NCBI RefSeq assembly: GCF_000092225.1
Contig: NC_014158.1
Location: forward strand, 186,001 to 250,000
Source: Tsukamurella paurometabola DSM 20162
Lineage (GTDB): Bacteria > Actinomycetota > Actinomycetes > Mycobacteriales > Mycobacteriaceae
Length of the DNA stretch: 64,000 nt
Direction of reading: 5' to 3'
Below the pieces are notes generated by a model. The model saw nothing but the letters and a program-made list of their open reading frames with translations, was not told where the DNA came from and searched no databases. The translations under genes were made by a program, and so were the position numbers. Of this stretch, positions 17,701 through 27,124 are shown in pieces; positions within the stretch are counted from its first letter, which is position 1, and the number at the start of each line of letters is the position of its first letter.

Positions 17701-19223
17701 TCATCGGAGTGTTGAAAGAGGCGCAGCCGGGCGAGACCCGGGCCGCCGGAACTCCGACGACCGTCGCCCAGCTGATCAAGCTGGGATACCAGGTGGTCGT
17801 CGATTCGGGCGCCGGCGAGGCGTCCTCCTTCTCGGACGACGCCTATGTCGAGGCGGGGGCCAGTATCGGCGACGCCCGCGCCGCAGACGTGGTGCTCGGC
17901 GTGAACGCCCCATCGGCGGCGCAGCTCGACGGTATCCGTCCGGGTGCGAGCCTCGTCTCGATCCTGGCGCCGGGACTGAATCCCGACCTGCTCGCCGATC
18001 TCCGGGGCCGTGGCATCACCGCGTTGGCCATGGATGCGGTGCCGCGCATCTCGCGCGCGCAGTCGATGGATGTGCTTTCCTCGATGGCCAACATCGCCGG
18101 CTACCGCGCCGTCGTCGAAGCGGCGCACGTCTTCGGCCGGTTCTTCACCGGACAGGTGACCGCCGCCGGCAAGGTGCCGCCTGCCAAGGTGCTCATCGTG
18201 GGCGCCGGTGTGGCCGGTCTCGCCGCGATCGGTGCTGCCGGCTCGCTCGGCGCGATCGTCCGCGCCACCGATCCGCGTCCCGAGGTGGCCGATCAGGTCG
18301 CATCGCTGGGTGGGGAGTACCTCTCCATCGCCGACGAGGAGTCCGAGGTCTCGGCCACCGGCTACGCGAAGGAGATGGACGACGACTACAAGGCCCGCGA
18401 GGCGCAGCTGTACGCGGACCAGTGCAAGGACGTCGACATCATCGTCACCACGGCGCTGATCCCGGGCCGCCCGGCCCCGCGGATCATCACCGAGGAAATG
18501 GTCGCCTCGATGAAGCCCGGCAGTGTCATCGTCGATATGGCCGCGCAGAACGGCGGCAACGTCGCGGGCACCGTGAAGGACCAGGCGATCGTCACCGAGA
18601 ACGGCGTCACCATCATCGGCTACACCGATCTCGCCGGACGACTGCCCGCGCAGGCCTCGCAGCTCTACGGCACCAACGTGGTGAACCTGCTCAAGCTGCT
18701 CACCCCGGAGAAGGACGGCGAGCTCGTCCTCGACTTCGAGGACCCGGTGCAGCGGTCGATCACCGTGACCCGGGACGGAGAGATCCTGTGGCCGCCGCCC
18801 GCGGTCAGCGTCTCGGCGGCGCCCCAGGCCGCCCCCGCCGCGCAGGCGCAGGCGCAGCCCGAGAAGCAGCCGATGGCCACCTCCACCAAGGTGGGGCTGA
18901 CGCTGTTCGGGATCGCCCTGCTGTTCGTGGTCAACGCCTTCGCGCCCGACCCGATCCCGCGGCACTTCACCGTGCTCGTACTGGCGATCGTCATCGGCTA
19001 CTACGTGATCGGCAAGGTGCACCACGCCCTGCACACCCCGCTGATGAGCGTCACCAACGCCATCTCCGGCGTCATCGTGGTGGGCGCCATCATTCAGGTG
19101 GGACTGAACAACACCGCGATCCAGGCGCTCGCCGGCGTCGCGATCCTGCTCGCCTCCATCAACGTCTTCGGCGGTTTCGCGGTGACGCGTCGCATGCTGA
19201 CCATGTTCTCGAAGGGGGCGTGA
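17697..19223 (+). CDS. pntA: Proton-translocating NAD(P) transhydrogenase, alpha subunit
   Basis: A 508-residue PntA. The NAD(H)-binding dI domain spans about 1-380, starting [20 protein letters not shown] with the Rossmann motif [11 protein letters not shown] linker rich in Ala/Gln/Pro leads to membrane segments at the C-terminus. With PntB it moves hydride from NADH to NADP driven by the proton gradient, supplying NADPH for lipid synthesis. pntB follows after 1 base. ATG 17697 was chosen because the family N-terminus begins exactly there. Confidence 0.93.
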   Translation: MIIGVLKEAQPGETRAAGTPTTVAQLIKLGYQVVVDSGAGEASSFSDDAYVEAGASIGDARAADVVLGVNAPSAAQLDGIRPGASLVSILAPGLNPDLLADLRGRGITALAMDAVPRISRAQSMDVLSSMANIAGYRAVVEAAHVFGRFFTGQVTAAGKVPPAKVLIVGAGVAGLAAIGAAGSLGAIVRATDPRPEVADQVASLGGEYLSIADEESEVSATGYAKEMDDDYKAREAQLYADQCKDVDIIVTTALIPGRPAPRIITEEMVASMKPGSVIVDMAAQNGGNVAGTVKDQAIVTENGVTIIGYTDLAGRLPAQASQLYGTNVVNLLKLLTPEKDGELVLDFEDPVQRSITVTRDGEILWPPPAVSVSAAPQAAPAAQAQAQPEKQPMATSTKVGLTLFGIALLFVVNAFAPDPIPRHFTVLVLAIVIGYYVIGKVHHALHTPLMSVTNAISGVIVVGAIIQVGLNNTAIQALAGVAILLASINVFGGFAVTRRMLTMFSKGA

Positions 19224-19224
19224 C

Positions 19225-20646
19225 ATGAGCGTCGAATCCATCGCGACCGCCGCGTATCTCGTCGCAGCGCTGCTGTTCATCCTGAGTCTCGCCGGCCTCT
19301 CCAAGCACGAGAGCGCCCGCACCGGCTGGCTGTACGGCGTGATCGGCATGGTCATCGCCATCGCGGCCACTGTTGCGCTCGCGCTCAACAAGAGTGAGGT
19401 GGCCGGGACCGCCACCGTGATCCTGGTGGTGACCGCGCTGATCGGTGCCGCGATCGGCCTGTACCGGGCCAGGGTCGTGCAGATGACCGGGATGCCCGAG
19501 CTGATCGCGTTGCTGCACAGCTTCGTCGGTCTCGCCGCGGTCCTCGTCGGCTGGGCCTCGTATCTCGAGGTCGAACGCGGCTGGATCCCGGGGGAGGCCG
19601 CGCACTACACCGGTGGCCTGCTCAAGATCCACCACGCCGAGGTGTTCATCGGTGTGTTCATCGGTGCGGTCACCTTCACCGGTTCGATCGTCGCGTACCT
19701 CAAGCTCTCGGCGAAGATGAAGTCGGCGCCGCTGGTGCTGCCCGGCAAGAACTACATCAACATCGGTGCGCTGGTGCTGTTCGCCGTGTTCACCGTGTGG
19801 TTCGTGATCGACCAGCAGCTGTGGCTGCTGATCGCCGTCACCGTGATCGCCCTGCTGCTCGGCTGGCACCTCGTCGCCTCCATCGGCGGCGGCGACATGC
19901 CGGTCGTGGTGTCGATGCTCAACAGCTACTCGGGCTGGGCGGCTGCGGCCGCAGGCTTCCTGCTCAGCAACGACCTGCTGATCGTGACCGGCGCATTGGT
20001 CGGCTCGTCCGGTGCGTACCTGTCCTACATCATGTGTAAGGCGATGAACCGCTCGTTCATCTCCGTGATCGCCGGTGGTTTCGGCATCGAGGCCGCGCCC
20101 AGCGAGGATCAGGATTACGGCGAGCACACCGAGACCAATGCCGACAGCGTGGCCGAGCTGCTCAAGAACGCCAAGACCGTCGTCATCACTCCCGGCTACG
20201 GCATGGCCGTGGCGCAGGCGCAGTACGGTGTGGCCGAGCTGACCCGCGAACTCCGCAAACGCGGTGTCACGGTGCGATTCGGAATCCATCCCGTTGCCGG
20301 TCGCCTGCCAGGACATATGAACGTGCTGCTCGCCGAGGCGAAGGTCCCCTACGACATCGTGCTCGAGATGGATGAGATCAACGATGATTTCGCCGACACC
20401 GACGTGGTGCTGGTGATCGGAGCCAACGACACCGTGAACCCGGCAGCGGCCGAGGATCCGAACAGCCCGATCGCGGGCATGCCGGTGCTCACGGTGTGGG
20501 AGGCCGAGAACGTGATCGTGTTCAAGCGGTCGATGGCGTCCGGCTATGCCGGGGTGCAGAACCCGCTGTTCTTCCGCACCAACTCGGCGATGCTGTTCGG
20601 AGACGCCAAGGACCGCGTGCAGGACATCCTCGCCGCGATCAACTGA
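19225..20646 (+). CDS. pntB: NAD(P) transhydrogenase, beta subunit
   Basis: A 473-residue PntB. The first part (about 1-290) is a series of membrane helices that carry the proton channel. The C-terminal NADP-binding dIII domain has [10 protein letters not shown] and [14 protein letters not shown] motifs typical of the family. It is one base behind pntA and followed by a strong terminator, so pntAB is a discrete operon. Confidence 0.94.
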   Translation: MSVESIATAAYLVAALLFILSLAGLSKHESARTGWLYGVIGMVIAIAATVALALNKSEVAGTATVILVVTALIGAAIGLYRARVVQMTGMPELIALLHSFVGLAAVLVGWASYLEVERGWIPGEAAHYTGGLLKIHHAEVFIGVFIGAVTFTGSIVAYLKLSAKMKSAPLVLPGKNYINIGALVLFAVFTVWFVIDQQLWLLIAVTVIALLLGWHLVASIGGGDMPVVVSMLNSYSGWAAAAAGFLLSNDLLIVTGALVGSSGAYLSYIMCKAMNRSFISVIAGGFGIEAAPSEDQDYGEHTETNADSVAELLKNAKTVVITPGYGMAVAQAQYGVAELTRELRKRGVTVRFGIHPVAGRLPGHMNVLLAEAKVPYDIVLEMDEINDDFADTDVVLVIGANDTVNPAAAEDPNSPIAGMPVLTVWEAENVIVFKRSMASGYAGVQNPLFFRTNSAMLFGDAKDRVQDILAAIN

Positions 20647-20657
20647 TCGAACCGAGA

Positions 20658-20691
20658 GGGCCCGGCACCGTCGAACGACGGTGCCGGGCCC
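20658..20691 (+). terminator. pntAB terminator
   Basis: A 16-bp perfect stem (GGGCCCGGCACCGTCG and complement) with a 2-base centre starts 11 bases after the pntB stop and is followed by TT. Confidence 0.8.
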
Positions 20692-20710
20692 TTATCGTGG
20701 TCGGTATCGG

Positions 20711-21361
20711 CTACGCCCACGCCTGTTCGATCGTCACGTCGCCGTCGGTGAAAGGCAGGTCCTTGCCGATGGTGTCCGGGCGATCCAGCGCCGACGCCGC
20801 GACCAGTGCCACGTTCGCCCGCGAGGTACCCGGGTTGTCGGCGGCGCGCTCGGCCGCCGGATCGACCCGGCCCGAAGGCTCGTCGAGCGTGAGGCGGCCG
20901 GGCATCAGTACGGTCCAATCCAAGTCCGAGGCGCGCACCGCCACATCGGCAGCGGCCTTGGCTTCCGCGTAGTGGAAGAACGGATCAGACTCGGGCACAC
21001 CGTGATCGGGCGCCGCACCCAGATAGGAGACCATCAGGTAGCGGCGCACGCCCGCCTGCTCGGCGGCCTGCACCGACCGGATCGCGGCATCCCGGTCCAC
21101 GGCGTAGGTCCGGTCCGGGTTCCCTCCGCCTGCGCCGGCGGAGAAGACCACGGCGTCGTTGCCCGCCAACGCGTTCGCGATCTCGTCGCGCGAGGCGTTC
21201 TCCACGTCGAGCACCAGCGGGGTGGCGCCCGTGGCGGTCACATCGGGGGCGTGTTCGGGGTTGCGTATCCAGGAGGTCACCTGGTCGCCGCGGGCGCTGA
21301 GCACCTGCGCCAGGAGGAGAGCCACCTTGCCGTGTCCGCCGATGATCGCGATCCGTGCCAT
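20711..21361 (-). CDS. NAD(P)H-binding SDR-like protein (atypical)
   Basis: A 216-residue protein with an N-terminal dinucleotide-binding motif IIGGHGKVA and the layout of NAD(P)H-binding (NmrA/YwnB-like) atypical short-chain dehydrogenases, including VMV-type strand YLMVSYLGAAP and a YAEAKAAAD segment. Such proteins reduce quinones or biliverdin-like substrates or act as redox sensors; the role is unknown here. A TACCGT box (21368-21373) lies 6 nt before the ATG, so the transcript is probably leaderless. Confidence 0.8.
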   Translation of the reverse strand: MARIAIIGGHGKVALLLAQVLSARGDQVTSWIRNPEHAPDVTATGATPLVLDVENASRDEIANALAGNDAVVFSAGAGGGNPDRTYAVDRDAAIRSVQAAEQAGVRRYLMVSYLGAAPDHGVPESDPFFHYAEAKAAADVAVRASDLDWTVLMPGRLTLDEPSGRVDPAAERAADNPGTSRANVALVAASALDRPDTIGKDLPFTDGDVTIEQAWA

Positions 21362-21405
21362 GGACCCACGGTACGTCCGGAGCGCGGTGCGTGCACCAGC
21401 GGGCG

Positions 21406-22017
21406 TCATCCGCCGAGCGGCAGCGTCGCCAGGCGCGCGGCCAGAACCAGGAGCAGCACTCCGATGCCGGCGTTGAGCGCACGCCACACCGCGGGCCTGC
21501 CGAGGGTGCCGGCGAGGCGCCGCGCACCGAATCCGAGGAGACCGAACCAGGCGATGCTGGCGATCACCGCACCGGCGGCGAACCACCAGCGGTCGGTGCC
21601 GTACCGCGTCGATGCCGACCCCAGAAGGAGCACCGTATCGAGATAGACGTGAGGGTTGAGCCAGGTCAGCGCGAGTGCGGCGGTGATCACGGCCGCGACC
21701 GATCCCGCGGTGTTCCCGCCGGCGGTGAGCCCGTCCGCGCGGCGCGCAGCCCACAGTGATCGCAGCCCGTACCCGATGAGCACCACCGTTCCGGCCCACT
21801 TCACCGCCTCCAGCACCGCCGGTCTCCCTGAGACGGCCGCGCCCAGGCCGGCGACGCCCGCGCAGATCAGTGCGACGTCGGAGGCGATGCACACCGCCAC
21901 CACCGGTGCGATCCCGCGCCCGCGCACGCCCACCTGGAGGATGTAGGCGTTCTGCGCGCCGATGGCCACGATCAGTGAGAGGCCGAGGCCGAGGCCGGCG
22001 AGGAGGGCGGAGGTCAT
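21406..22017 (-). CDS. lysE: LysE/ArgO-family basic amino-acid exporter
   Basis: A 203-residue membrane protein with about six hydrophobic segments and the LysE signature near the N-terminus (LSLIVAIGAQNAYILQVG). It exports lysine and/or arginine when internal levels rise, for example during growth on peptides. The gene is divergent from a LysG-type regulator, the classic pairing. ATG 22017 has a TACCGT -10 box 7 nt upstream (22025-22030), implying a leaderless transcript. Confidence 0.88.
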   Translation of the reverse strand: MTSALLAGLGLGLSLIVAIGAQNAYILQVGVRGRGIAPVVAVCIASDVALICAGVAGLGAAVSGRPAVLEAVKWAGTVVLIGYGLRSLWAARRADGLTAGGNTAGSVAAVITAALALTWLNPHVYLDTVLLLGSASTRYGTDRWWFAAGAVIASIAWFGLLGFGARRLAGTLGRPAVWRALNAGIGVLLLVLAARLATLPLGG

Positions 22018-22047
22018 GGCGATGACGGTAGGCCCGGAACAGACATA

Positions 22048-22059
22048 AGTACCAATACT
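22048..22059. promoter_or_regulatory. Probable LysG operator in the lysE-lysG interval
   Basis: An inverted repeat AGTA-N4-TACT lies between the divergent lysE and lysG -10 boxes, where a LysR-type activator would be expected to bind. The assignment comes from position and symmetry. Confidence 0.45.
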
Positions 22060-22076
22060 CATATCTGTTGACCCAT

Positions 22077-22082
22077 TAGAAT
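22077..22082 (+). promoter_or_regulatory. lysG leaderless -10 box
   Basis: TAGAAT sits 6 nt before the lysG ATG; there is no ribosome-binding site. Confidence 0.5.
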
Positions 22083-22088
22083 CGATTG

Positions 22089-22982
22089 ATGTTGAGCGGT
22101 CAGCACCTGACGACCTTGGTCGCGGTGGTCGAGGAACAGAGCTTCGGTGCGGCGGCCGCGCGGCTCGGGATCACTCAGTCGGCGGTGAGTCAACGGATTC
22201 GTGCCTTGGAGCAGCGTGTCGGGCACGTAGTGGTCACCCGTGAGGGGCCGTGCCGACCCACTGACCAGGGCAGCGTCCTGCTCGGATTGGCCCGGGGTGT
22301 TGCCACGCTGGAGGCCGAGGCGCTCGGCCGGCTCGCCGACGGCGCCGGGCCGGCCCCGGTGCTCGACGTGGGCGTGAACGCCGACTCACTGGCCACCTGG
22401 TTCGGTTCCGTGATCGCGGCGGCTGCCGGATGGGGCGACGGAACCCGCCTGCGGCTTCAGGTGGACGACGAAAATCCCACCGCTGATCTCCTGCGCGCCG
22501 GCGCCGTGCTCGGCGCCGTCACCACCGACCCGGAACCGGTGCAGGGCTGCGCCGTCGAGTACCTGGGATACATGCGCTACCTGCCCGTGTGTACCCCGGA
22601 GTTCGCGCGGCGCTGGAACCGTGGCGGATGGTGGCGCTGGCGCGAGATGCCGGTCGTCCAGTTCGATCTGCGCAAAGACGACTTGCAGAACCGGGTGCTG
22701 CGGTGGCACGGCGTGACCGCCGATCCGGGCACAGTCGACTACCCGCCCGCGCATCGCATTCCGTCATCGGAGGGCTTCGCGCACGCGGTCCGAGTGGGTC
22801 TGGGCTGGGGCAGCCTGCCCGAGGCGCAGCTCGGCGACGCCCTCGATCGTGGTGATCTGGTGCGCGTGGGGGAGCGGCCCGTGGACGTGAAACTGTTCTG
22901 GCAGTCCTGGCGGCTGCACACCCGCGCCACCGGCCGCCTCACCGACGCGATCCACGCCGCGGCCGCGGTCGACCTGCGCTGA
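22089..22982 (+). CDS. lysG: LysR-family activator LysG/ArgP
   Basis: A 297-residue LysR-type regulator. The N-terminal helix-turn-helix is FGAAAARLGITQSAVSQRIRALEQRVG, and the rest is the effector-binding domain. LysG activates lysE in the presence of lysine, arginine or histidine. The position directly divergent from lysE supports this identity. ATG 22089 was preferred to the in-frame TTG at 22086 because the -10 box spacing fits the ATG. Confidence 0.88.
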   Translation: MLSGQHLTTLVAVVEEQSFGAAAARLGITQSAVSQRIRALEQRVGHVVVTREGPCRPTDQGSVLLGLARGVATLEAEALGRLADGAGPAPVLDVGVNADSLATWFGSVIAAAAGWGDGTRLRLQVDDENPTADLLRAGAVLGAVTTDPEPVQGCAVEYLGYMRYLPVCTPEFARRWNRGGWWRWREMPVVQFDLRKDDLQNRVLRWHGVTADPGTVDYPPAHRIPSSEGFAHAVRVGLGWGSLPEAQLGDALDRGDLVRVGERPVDVKLFWQSWRLHTRATGRLTDAIHAAAAVDLR

Positions 22983-23018
22983 CGGCGCACTGCTGCCCCG
23001 CCCGGGTACCGTCGGTTC

Positions 23019-24491
23019 ATGGCGGAATCAGCGATCCGGAGCCTGCGGCGTGGGTTCAGTGAGCTCGACGGGAAGCTCTTCGACGCCGTCGCCGATTCGT
23101 CGAGCCCACTGCTGGACCACACGATGCGCCCACTGTCGGCGGCAGCGGATCACTCGGTGCTGTGGATGGCGATCGCCGCTGGGATGAGCACGGGCGGACT
23201 GTCATTGCGCCGGGGAGCCGTACGCGGCCTGGCCAGTCTCGCGGTGACGAGCCTCGTGGTGAATCAGGGGCTCAAGCGCATCTACCCGCGGGCCCGGCCC
23301 GCTTTCGCGGGGGTACCGGTCAAAAGGGCGCGCCGCCAGCCCACGTCGAACTCCTTCCCGTCGGGACACGCCGCGAGCGCGGCCGCCTTCGCTGTCGGGG
23401 TCGGCCTGGAGAATCACTCGGCAGGTTACCTGCTCGGTGCTCTCGCGGCCGCTGTGGGACTGTCGCGAGTGGCCACCGGTGCTCACTACCCCGCGGATGT
23501 GCTCGCGGGGTTCGCCGTCGGCGCAGGGATCGCCGCCGCCGGGGCGCGGTTGGTGCCGCCTGTCGACGAAGGATGCTCGACCACACCCGCGCCCACCGTC
23601 GAGCAGGTGCGGCCGGCTCCCGACGGGGCCGGACTGGTGGTGATCCTCAATCCGTCGTCCGGAGACGGTACCGGCAGGCGGGTGGCGAACGAGCTGCGGG
23701 CCGCGCTGCCCGGCGCCGAGATCGTGGAATTGGAGCCGGGGGCCGATGTCGCCGCGATCGCCGCCGAGGCCGCGAGCCGGGCGGAGTTCCTGGGGGTCGC
23801 CGGTGGCGACGGGACGGTCGCCACCGTGGCCGCGCAGGCGGTGGCGGCCGATACGCCGCTCGCGGTCTTCCCGGCCGGCACCTTCAACCACTTCGCCAAA
23901 GACATCGGTTCCGATACTGTTTCCGCGGCAGTGGATTTCCTCCGTCGGGGAATGGTCACGCGGGTCGACGTGGTGTGGCTCAATGAGGAGAAGATGCTGC
24001 TCAATACCGCGAGTATCGGCGCCTATCCCGAGTTCGTGCGCACCCGGTCCCGGTTGCAGCGTCGCCGTATCGGCAGGCCCTCCGCAACCGTGCGCGCGAT
24101 CTTGAAGGTGCTGCGCAACAGCGCGCCGGTGCGGGTGCGTATCGGTGGCCGGCCGGTCACCGTCTCGTTCTTCTTCCTCGGCAACTCCCAGTACGGTGCA
24201 GCGGGTTTCGTCCCCGGCCGGCGCAGCCGCCTCGACGACGGAATGCTCGACGTGCGCTATCTGGAGGACGGTCACCGCAATGCGGCCGCCCGTCTTCTGC
24301 TGTCCTGGCTCAGTGGCCGGATCACCACCTCGAAGATCTATCGCGAGGTGCAGGCGCCGGAGGTCACGATCGAGGCCGATCGGCCCTTCCGTGTGGCGCA
24401 CGACGGAGAGGCGGGCGACCTGCACACCCGGGCCCACTTCCGCGTCGGCCATCGCGCGCTGCGCGTCTTCGGCCGGAGCGAGGTCGGCTAG
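23019..24491 (+). CDS. PAP2 phosphatase - diacylglycerol/sphingosine kinase fusion
   Basis: A 490-residue two-domain membrane protein. The N-terminal PAP2 domain carries the phosphatase motifs KRIYPRARP, FPSGHA and SRVATGAHYPADV. The C-terminal lipid-kinase catalytic domain starts near residue 205 with VVILNPSSGDGTGRR and contains GVAGGDGTVATVA. This pairing, known from other actinobacteria, would allow both phosphorylation and dephosphorylation of lipids at one membrane site. A TACCGT box (23007-23012) is 6 nt upstream of the ATG. The last four bases overlap the convergent protease gene. Confidence 0.9.
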   Translation: MAESAIRSLRRGFSELDGKLFDAVADSSSPLLDHTMRPLSAAADHSVLWMAIAAGMSTGGLSLRRGAVRGLASLAVTSLVVNQGLKRIYPRARPAFAGVPVKRARRQPTSNSFPSGHAASAAAFAVGVGLENHSAGYLLGALAAAVGLSRVATGAHYPADVLAGFAVGAGIAAAGARLVPPVDEGCSTTPAPTVEQVRPAPDGAGLVVILNPSSGDGTGRRVANELRAALPGAEIVELEPGADVAAIAAEAASRAEFLGVAGGDGTVATVAAQAVAADTPLAVFPAGTFNHFAKDIGSDTVSAAVDFLRRGMVTRVDVVWLNEEKMLLNTASIGAYPEFVRTRSRLQRRRIGRPSATVRAILKVLRNSAPVRVRIGGRPVTVSFFFLGNSQYGAAGFVPGRRSRLDDGMLDVRYLEDGHRNAAARLLLSWLSGRITTSKIYREVQAPEVTIEADRPFRVAHDGEAGDLHTRAHFRVGHRALRVFGRSEVG

Positions 24492-25318
24492 GTCGTCCCC
24501 ATCAGGGTCATCGAGTTCGCGAGGATGTCGTCGGCGACGAGAGTGCCGCTCCCGCCGCCGGTCCCGGTCCCGTCGGCCCGGGTGTGCACGCTGTTGACCA
24601 CGCCGACGGCGGTGAACGTCCCGTCGGGCCACCGGGCGTACACCGGGCCGCCCGAATCGCCTTCGACGGCAGGGGTTCCGGCCCAGGTGACCCGCCGGCC
24701 GTCGATGGTGTCGAACACTCCGCAACTGCGTCCGGTGCGGGCGCCCACGATGCAGATCTCCGGGCGCCCGTCGCGCAACTCGGCGGCGGTGCTGTACCCG
24801 GTCACCGGGCCGATCGCGTCCGCGACGGCGCGTACGTCCGCACCGAGCACCTGAATGATGGCGATGTCCTGCCCCCGCCGGGTACGAGTGGCCTTGATGT
24901 ACTCGCCGAACGCGGTACTGCGGCTCGCCGACGTGAGGTAGCGCGCGACCGGGGCGTCGTCGGGCCGGGCCTGTCGCGCGAGGTCGGCGCAGTGGCCCGC
25001 GGTGAACGCCACCACCTGGCCGTTGGGGTAGCGGGCGAAGAAGCCGAGAGTGCAGACGCTGGCGTAGAACCCGAAGCTGTCGGCGAACGTGGTGATCCCG
25101 GCGCCCGTGGTGGGCCGCGGTGCCACCGCAACCGTGCGGCCCGGGGCGTCGACGGCGTACGGGGCCACGCTCGGTGTGGTCGCCGCCGCCTCGGTGCGAG
25201 TGAACCGAGAAGGCTCGGGCGATGACGGGCGCGACGACGGAGTGAGTCCGCATCCGGCGGCGGACACCACGCCGACCAGGGCGAATGCGAGCGCCACGCG
25301 CCGTCGATCCGGCTTCAC
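24488..25318 (-). CDS. Secreted S1-family serine protease, putative lipoprotein
   Basis: A 276-residue chymotrypsin-fold protease. The N-terminus (MKPDRRRVALAFALVGVVSAAGC) is a signal peptide with a lipobox-like SAAGC, so the protein is likely lipid-anchored outside the membrane. The catalytic triad is visible: His in FTAGHC, Asp in GQDIAII, Ser in EGDSGGPVY. It begins with GTG 25318, with a TAATCT box (25325-25330) 6 nt upstream. Target proteins are unknown. Confidence 0.85.
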   Translation of the reverse strand: MKPDRRRVALAFALVGVVSAAGCGLTPSSRPSSPEPSRFTRTEAAATTPSVAPYAVDAPGRTVAVAPRPTTGAGITTFADSFGFYASVCTLGFFARYPNGQVVAFTAGHCADLARQARPDDAPVARYLTSASRSTAFGEYIKATRTRRGQDIAIIQVLGADVRAVADAIGPVTGYSTAAELRDGRPEICIVGARTGRSCGVFDTIDGRRVTWAGTPAVEGDSGGPVYARWPDGTFTAVGVVNSVHTRADGTGTGGGSGTLVADDILANSMTLMGTT

Positions 25319-25335
25319 CGCTCCAGATTATGACT

Positions 25336-26199
25336 TCAGGCGCGCGAGCGGATGGCTTCGGTGACGGCACCGATCGCGAGTGCGCGGACCAGGTCGATCT
25401 TCGCGTCCACCTGGCCGGTGGCGGCGGAGATGAAGGCGTCACCGTCGAATCGGGTATGCGGTGGATCGATCGCGCGTGCCAGCCCGTCGTGGGCACCTTG
25501 GGCGAGGATCAGGCACTCACTCTTGGTGAGGCGGGCATTGGTGAGCACGACGCCGATCGTGGTGTTCTCCCGCTCGCCCGGCGTCGCGAACGGCGCGTAG
25601 TCCCCGAGGCCCGGGTCTGCGGCGGCCCCGGTCAGGACGTCGCCGAAGGCGTTCACGGCACACAGTGCGCCCACGATCAGTGCGCCCGAGCGGGCCTCGG
25701 CGTAGGCCAGGCCGGCGTCGCGGATCCCGTCGATGCCGCGGGACTTGCCCACGGTGGCCCCGGTGCCGGCGCCGATCAAGCCGTTGACTTCGGCGTCGTG
25801 AGCTGCGGAAGCTGCTGCGGTGTAGCCATTCTCGGCGGTCGGACGCACAGCCGAGTCGCCCACCATGAGGTCGAACAGGCCCAGTGTCGGGACGATCGGC
25901 ACCCGACCGGCCACGGTCTGTACGCCGCGGCCTTCCTCTTCCAGGCGGCGCATCACCCCGTCGGCGCAGGCGAGCCCGAACGCGGAGCCCCCGGTGAGCA
26001 CGGCGGCGTGGATCTCCCCGACCGAGCGTTCCGGCGAGAGCAGGTCGAACTCGCGGGAGGCCGGCGCTCCACCGCGCACCTCACCCGAACCGACGGTGCC
26101 GTCGGGGAGGATGACCACGGTGCAGCCGGTGCGGGCCGCCGCGTCGGTGTGGTGACCGATGCGGACGCCGGGAATGGTCACGACGAGGCTGGCGGGCAT
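25336..26199 (-). CDS. P1/S58-family peptidase (DmpA-like, Rv1333-like)
   Basis: A 287-residue protein of the P1 family, which includes self-cleaving beta-peptidyl aminopeptidases; short mycobacterial members such as Rv1333 resemble it. The probable self-cleavage site is before the Thr in GERENTTIGVVLTNA, giving an N-terminal nucleophile. The N-terminal part has the family glycine motifs (TGGSAFGLACADGV, IGAGTGATVGK). ATG 26199 has TAGTCT at 26207-26212, 7 nt upstream, fitting a leaderless start. Confidence 0.85.
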   Translation of the reverse strand: MPASLVVTIPGVRIGHHTDAAARTGCTVVILPDGTVGSGEVRGGAPASREFDLLSPERSVGEIHAAVLTGGSAFGLACADGVMRRLEEEGRGVQTVAGRVPIVPTLGLFDLMVGDSAVRPTAENGYTAAASAAHDAEVNGLIGAGTGATVGKSRGIDGIRDAGLAYAEARSGALIVGALCAVNAFGDVLTGAAADPGLGDYAPFATPGERENTTIGVVLTNARLTKSECLILAQGAHDGLARAIDPPHTRFDGDAFISAATGQVDAKIDLVRALAIGAVTEAIRSRA

Positions 26200-26209
26200 G
26201 CGGTGAAGA

Positions 26210-26596
26210 CTACGCGCGCTCCGCCGCGTGCGCGGACTCGTACGCCAGGCGCGTGGCGGCCCGACGCTCGACCGCGTGCGGATTCTCCAACGCCGGGTCG
26301 AGGCCGTTCTTCTCCAGTCGCCGCGCGCGATTCGGTCGGATGTACGCCGCGTTGTAGAAGGCGTTGAGCAGCACACCGAGCAACACGGTGGCCGCCCGCA
26401 GTCCGACGGGGCCGGGGAGCAGCAGGAGCAGTCCGTACACCGGCACCATCGCGAGCTGGCCGCGTGCCAGGTGGCGGGCCACCCAGGTGCGGCAGGTGAG
26501 GGTGTGACGCACCCACGACCGGTTCTTCGCCGGGAGCTTCCCGGTGTAGACCCAGGCCAGGTAGTGCAGCGGATCGGGGCGGTGCAGGTCGGTCAT
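26210..26596 (-). CDS. DUF5313 family small membrane protein
   Basis: A 128-residue protein that starts with a PxxYxxWVYTGKLPAKNRSWVRHTLT segment typical of DUF5313 of mycolata. It has two adjacent hydrophobic segments in the middle and a charged C-terminus. No function is known. It begins immediately after the stop of the MarR gene, so the two form an operon and this gene may be under the redox regulator's control. Confidence 0.7.
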   Translation of the reverse strand: MTDLHRPDPLHYLAWVYTGKLPAKNRSWVRHTLTCRTWVARHLARGQLAMVPVYGLLLLLPGPVGLRAATVLLGVLLNAFYNAAYIRPNRARRLEKNGLDPALENPHAVERRAATRLAYESAHAAERA

Positions 26597-27076
26597 CTAC
26601 GTCTCCCTCTCGAGGGCGCCCGCGGCCAGGGCTCGGGCGTTGATGGTGGTGAGCACGCGGTGCAGATCCTCGAGCTCGGACAGACTGGCGCCGAGCCGTT
26701 CGATCACGGCGGGCGGGACGTTGAGCGCCTGCTCGCGCAGCGCGCGACCGGCATCGGTGAGGTCGACGTCGATCTGTCGCTCGTCGTGCGCCGCGCGGCT
26801 GCGGGTGATCAATCCCTGCGCCTCGAGGCGCTTGAGCAGCGGGCTCAGCGTGGGAGAGTCCAACTGCAAGGCCTCGCCGATCTCCTTCACCGACATCGGC
26901 GCTGCGCCCCACAACGCGAGCATCACCAGGTACTGCGGGTGGGTGAGGCCCATCGGGGCGAGGATCGGCCGGTACACCGAGAGCACCGCGCGGTTGGCGA
27001 CGGCGAGCGCGAAGCACACCTGGCGTTCGAGGGCCAGGGGATCTCCGTCGACAGTGGGGGCGTCCGAATCGGTCAT
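26597..27076 (-). CDS. MarR-family regulator, OhrR type
   Basis: A 159-residue MarR protein. Its N-terminus, ERQVCFALAVANRAVLSVYRPIL, places a Cys at the position of the peroxide-sensing Cys of OhrR, followed by the family winged helix (MSVKEIGEALQLDSPTLSPLLKRLEAQGLITR). It probably represses its own operon and is released by organic peroxides; no ohr gene is adjacent. The promoter has TACCGT (27083-27088) 6 nt before the ATG, with a palindrome over the -35 region. Confidence 0.8.
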   Translation of the reverse strand: MTDSDAPTVDGDPLALERQVCFALAVANRAVLSVYRPILAPMGLTHPQYLVMLALWGAAPMSVKEIGEALQLDSPTLSPLLKRLEAQGLITRSRAAHDERQIDVDLTDAGRALREQALNVPPAVIERLGASLSELEDLHRVLTTINARALAAGALERET

Positions 27077-27094
27077 GTCCCCACGGTAGCAGGC

Positions 27095-27110
27095 AGTTAG
27101 TGCATTAACT
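27095..27110. promoter_or_regulatory. Palindromic operator of the OhrR-type MarR gene
   Basis: AGTTAGTGCATTAACT pairs at 7 of 8 positions and covers the -35 region of the MarR promoter, an ideal place for autorepression. Confidence 0.6.
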
Positions 27111-27124
27111 AGTCGTGCACGAAG

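Noticed and set aside
17574-19415. Open frame of 613 codons antisense to pntA
   Set aside because: Low-complexity His/Asp/Arg-rich translation covering a clearly identified gene on the other strand.
23202-25496. Open frame of 764 codons on the minus strand across the PAP2-kinase and protease genes
   Set aside because: It overlaps two well-identified genes and has no recognisable domain.
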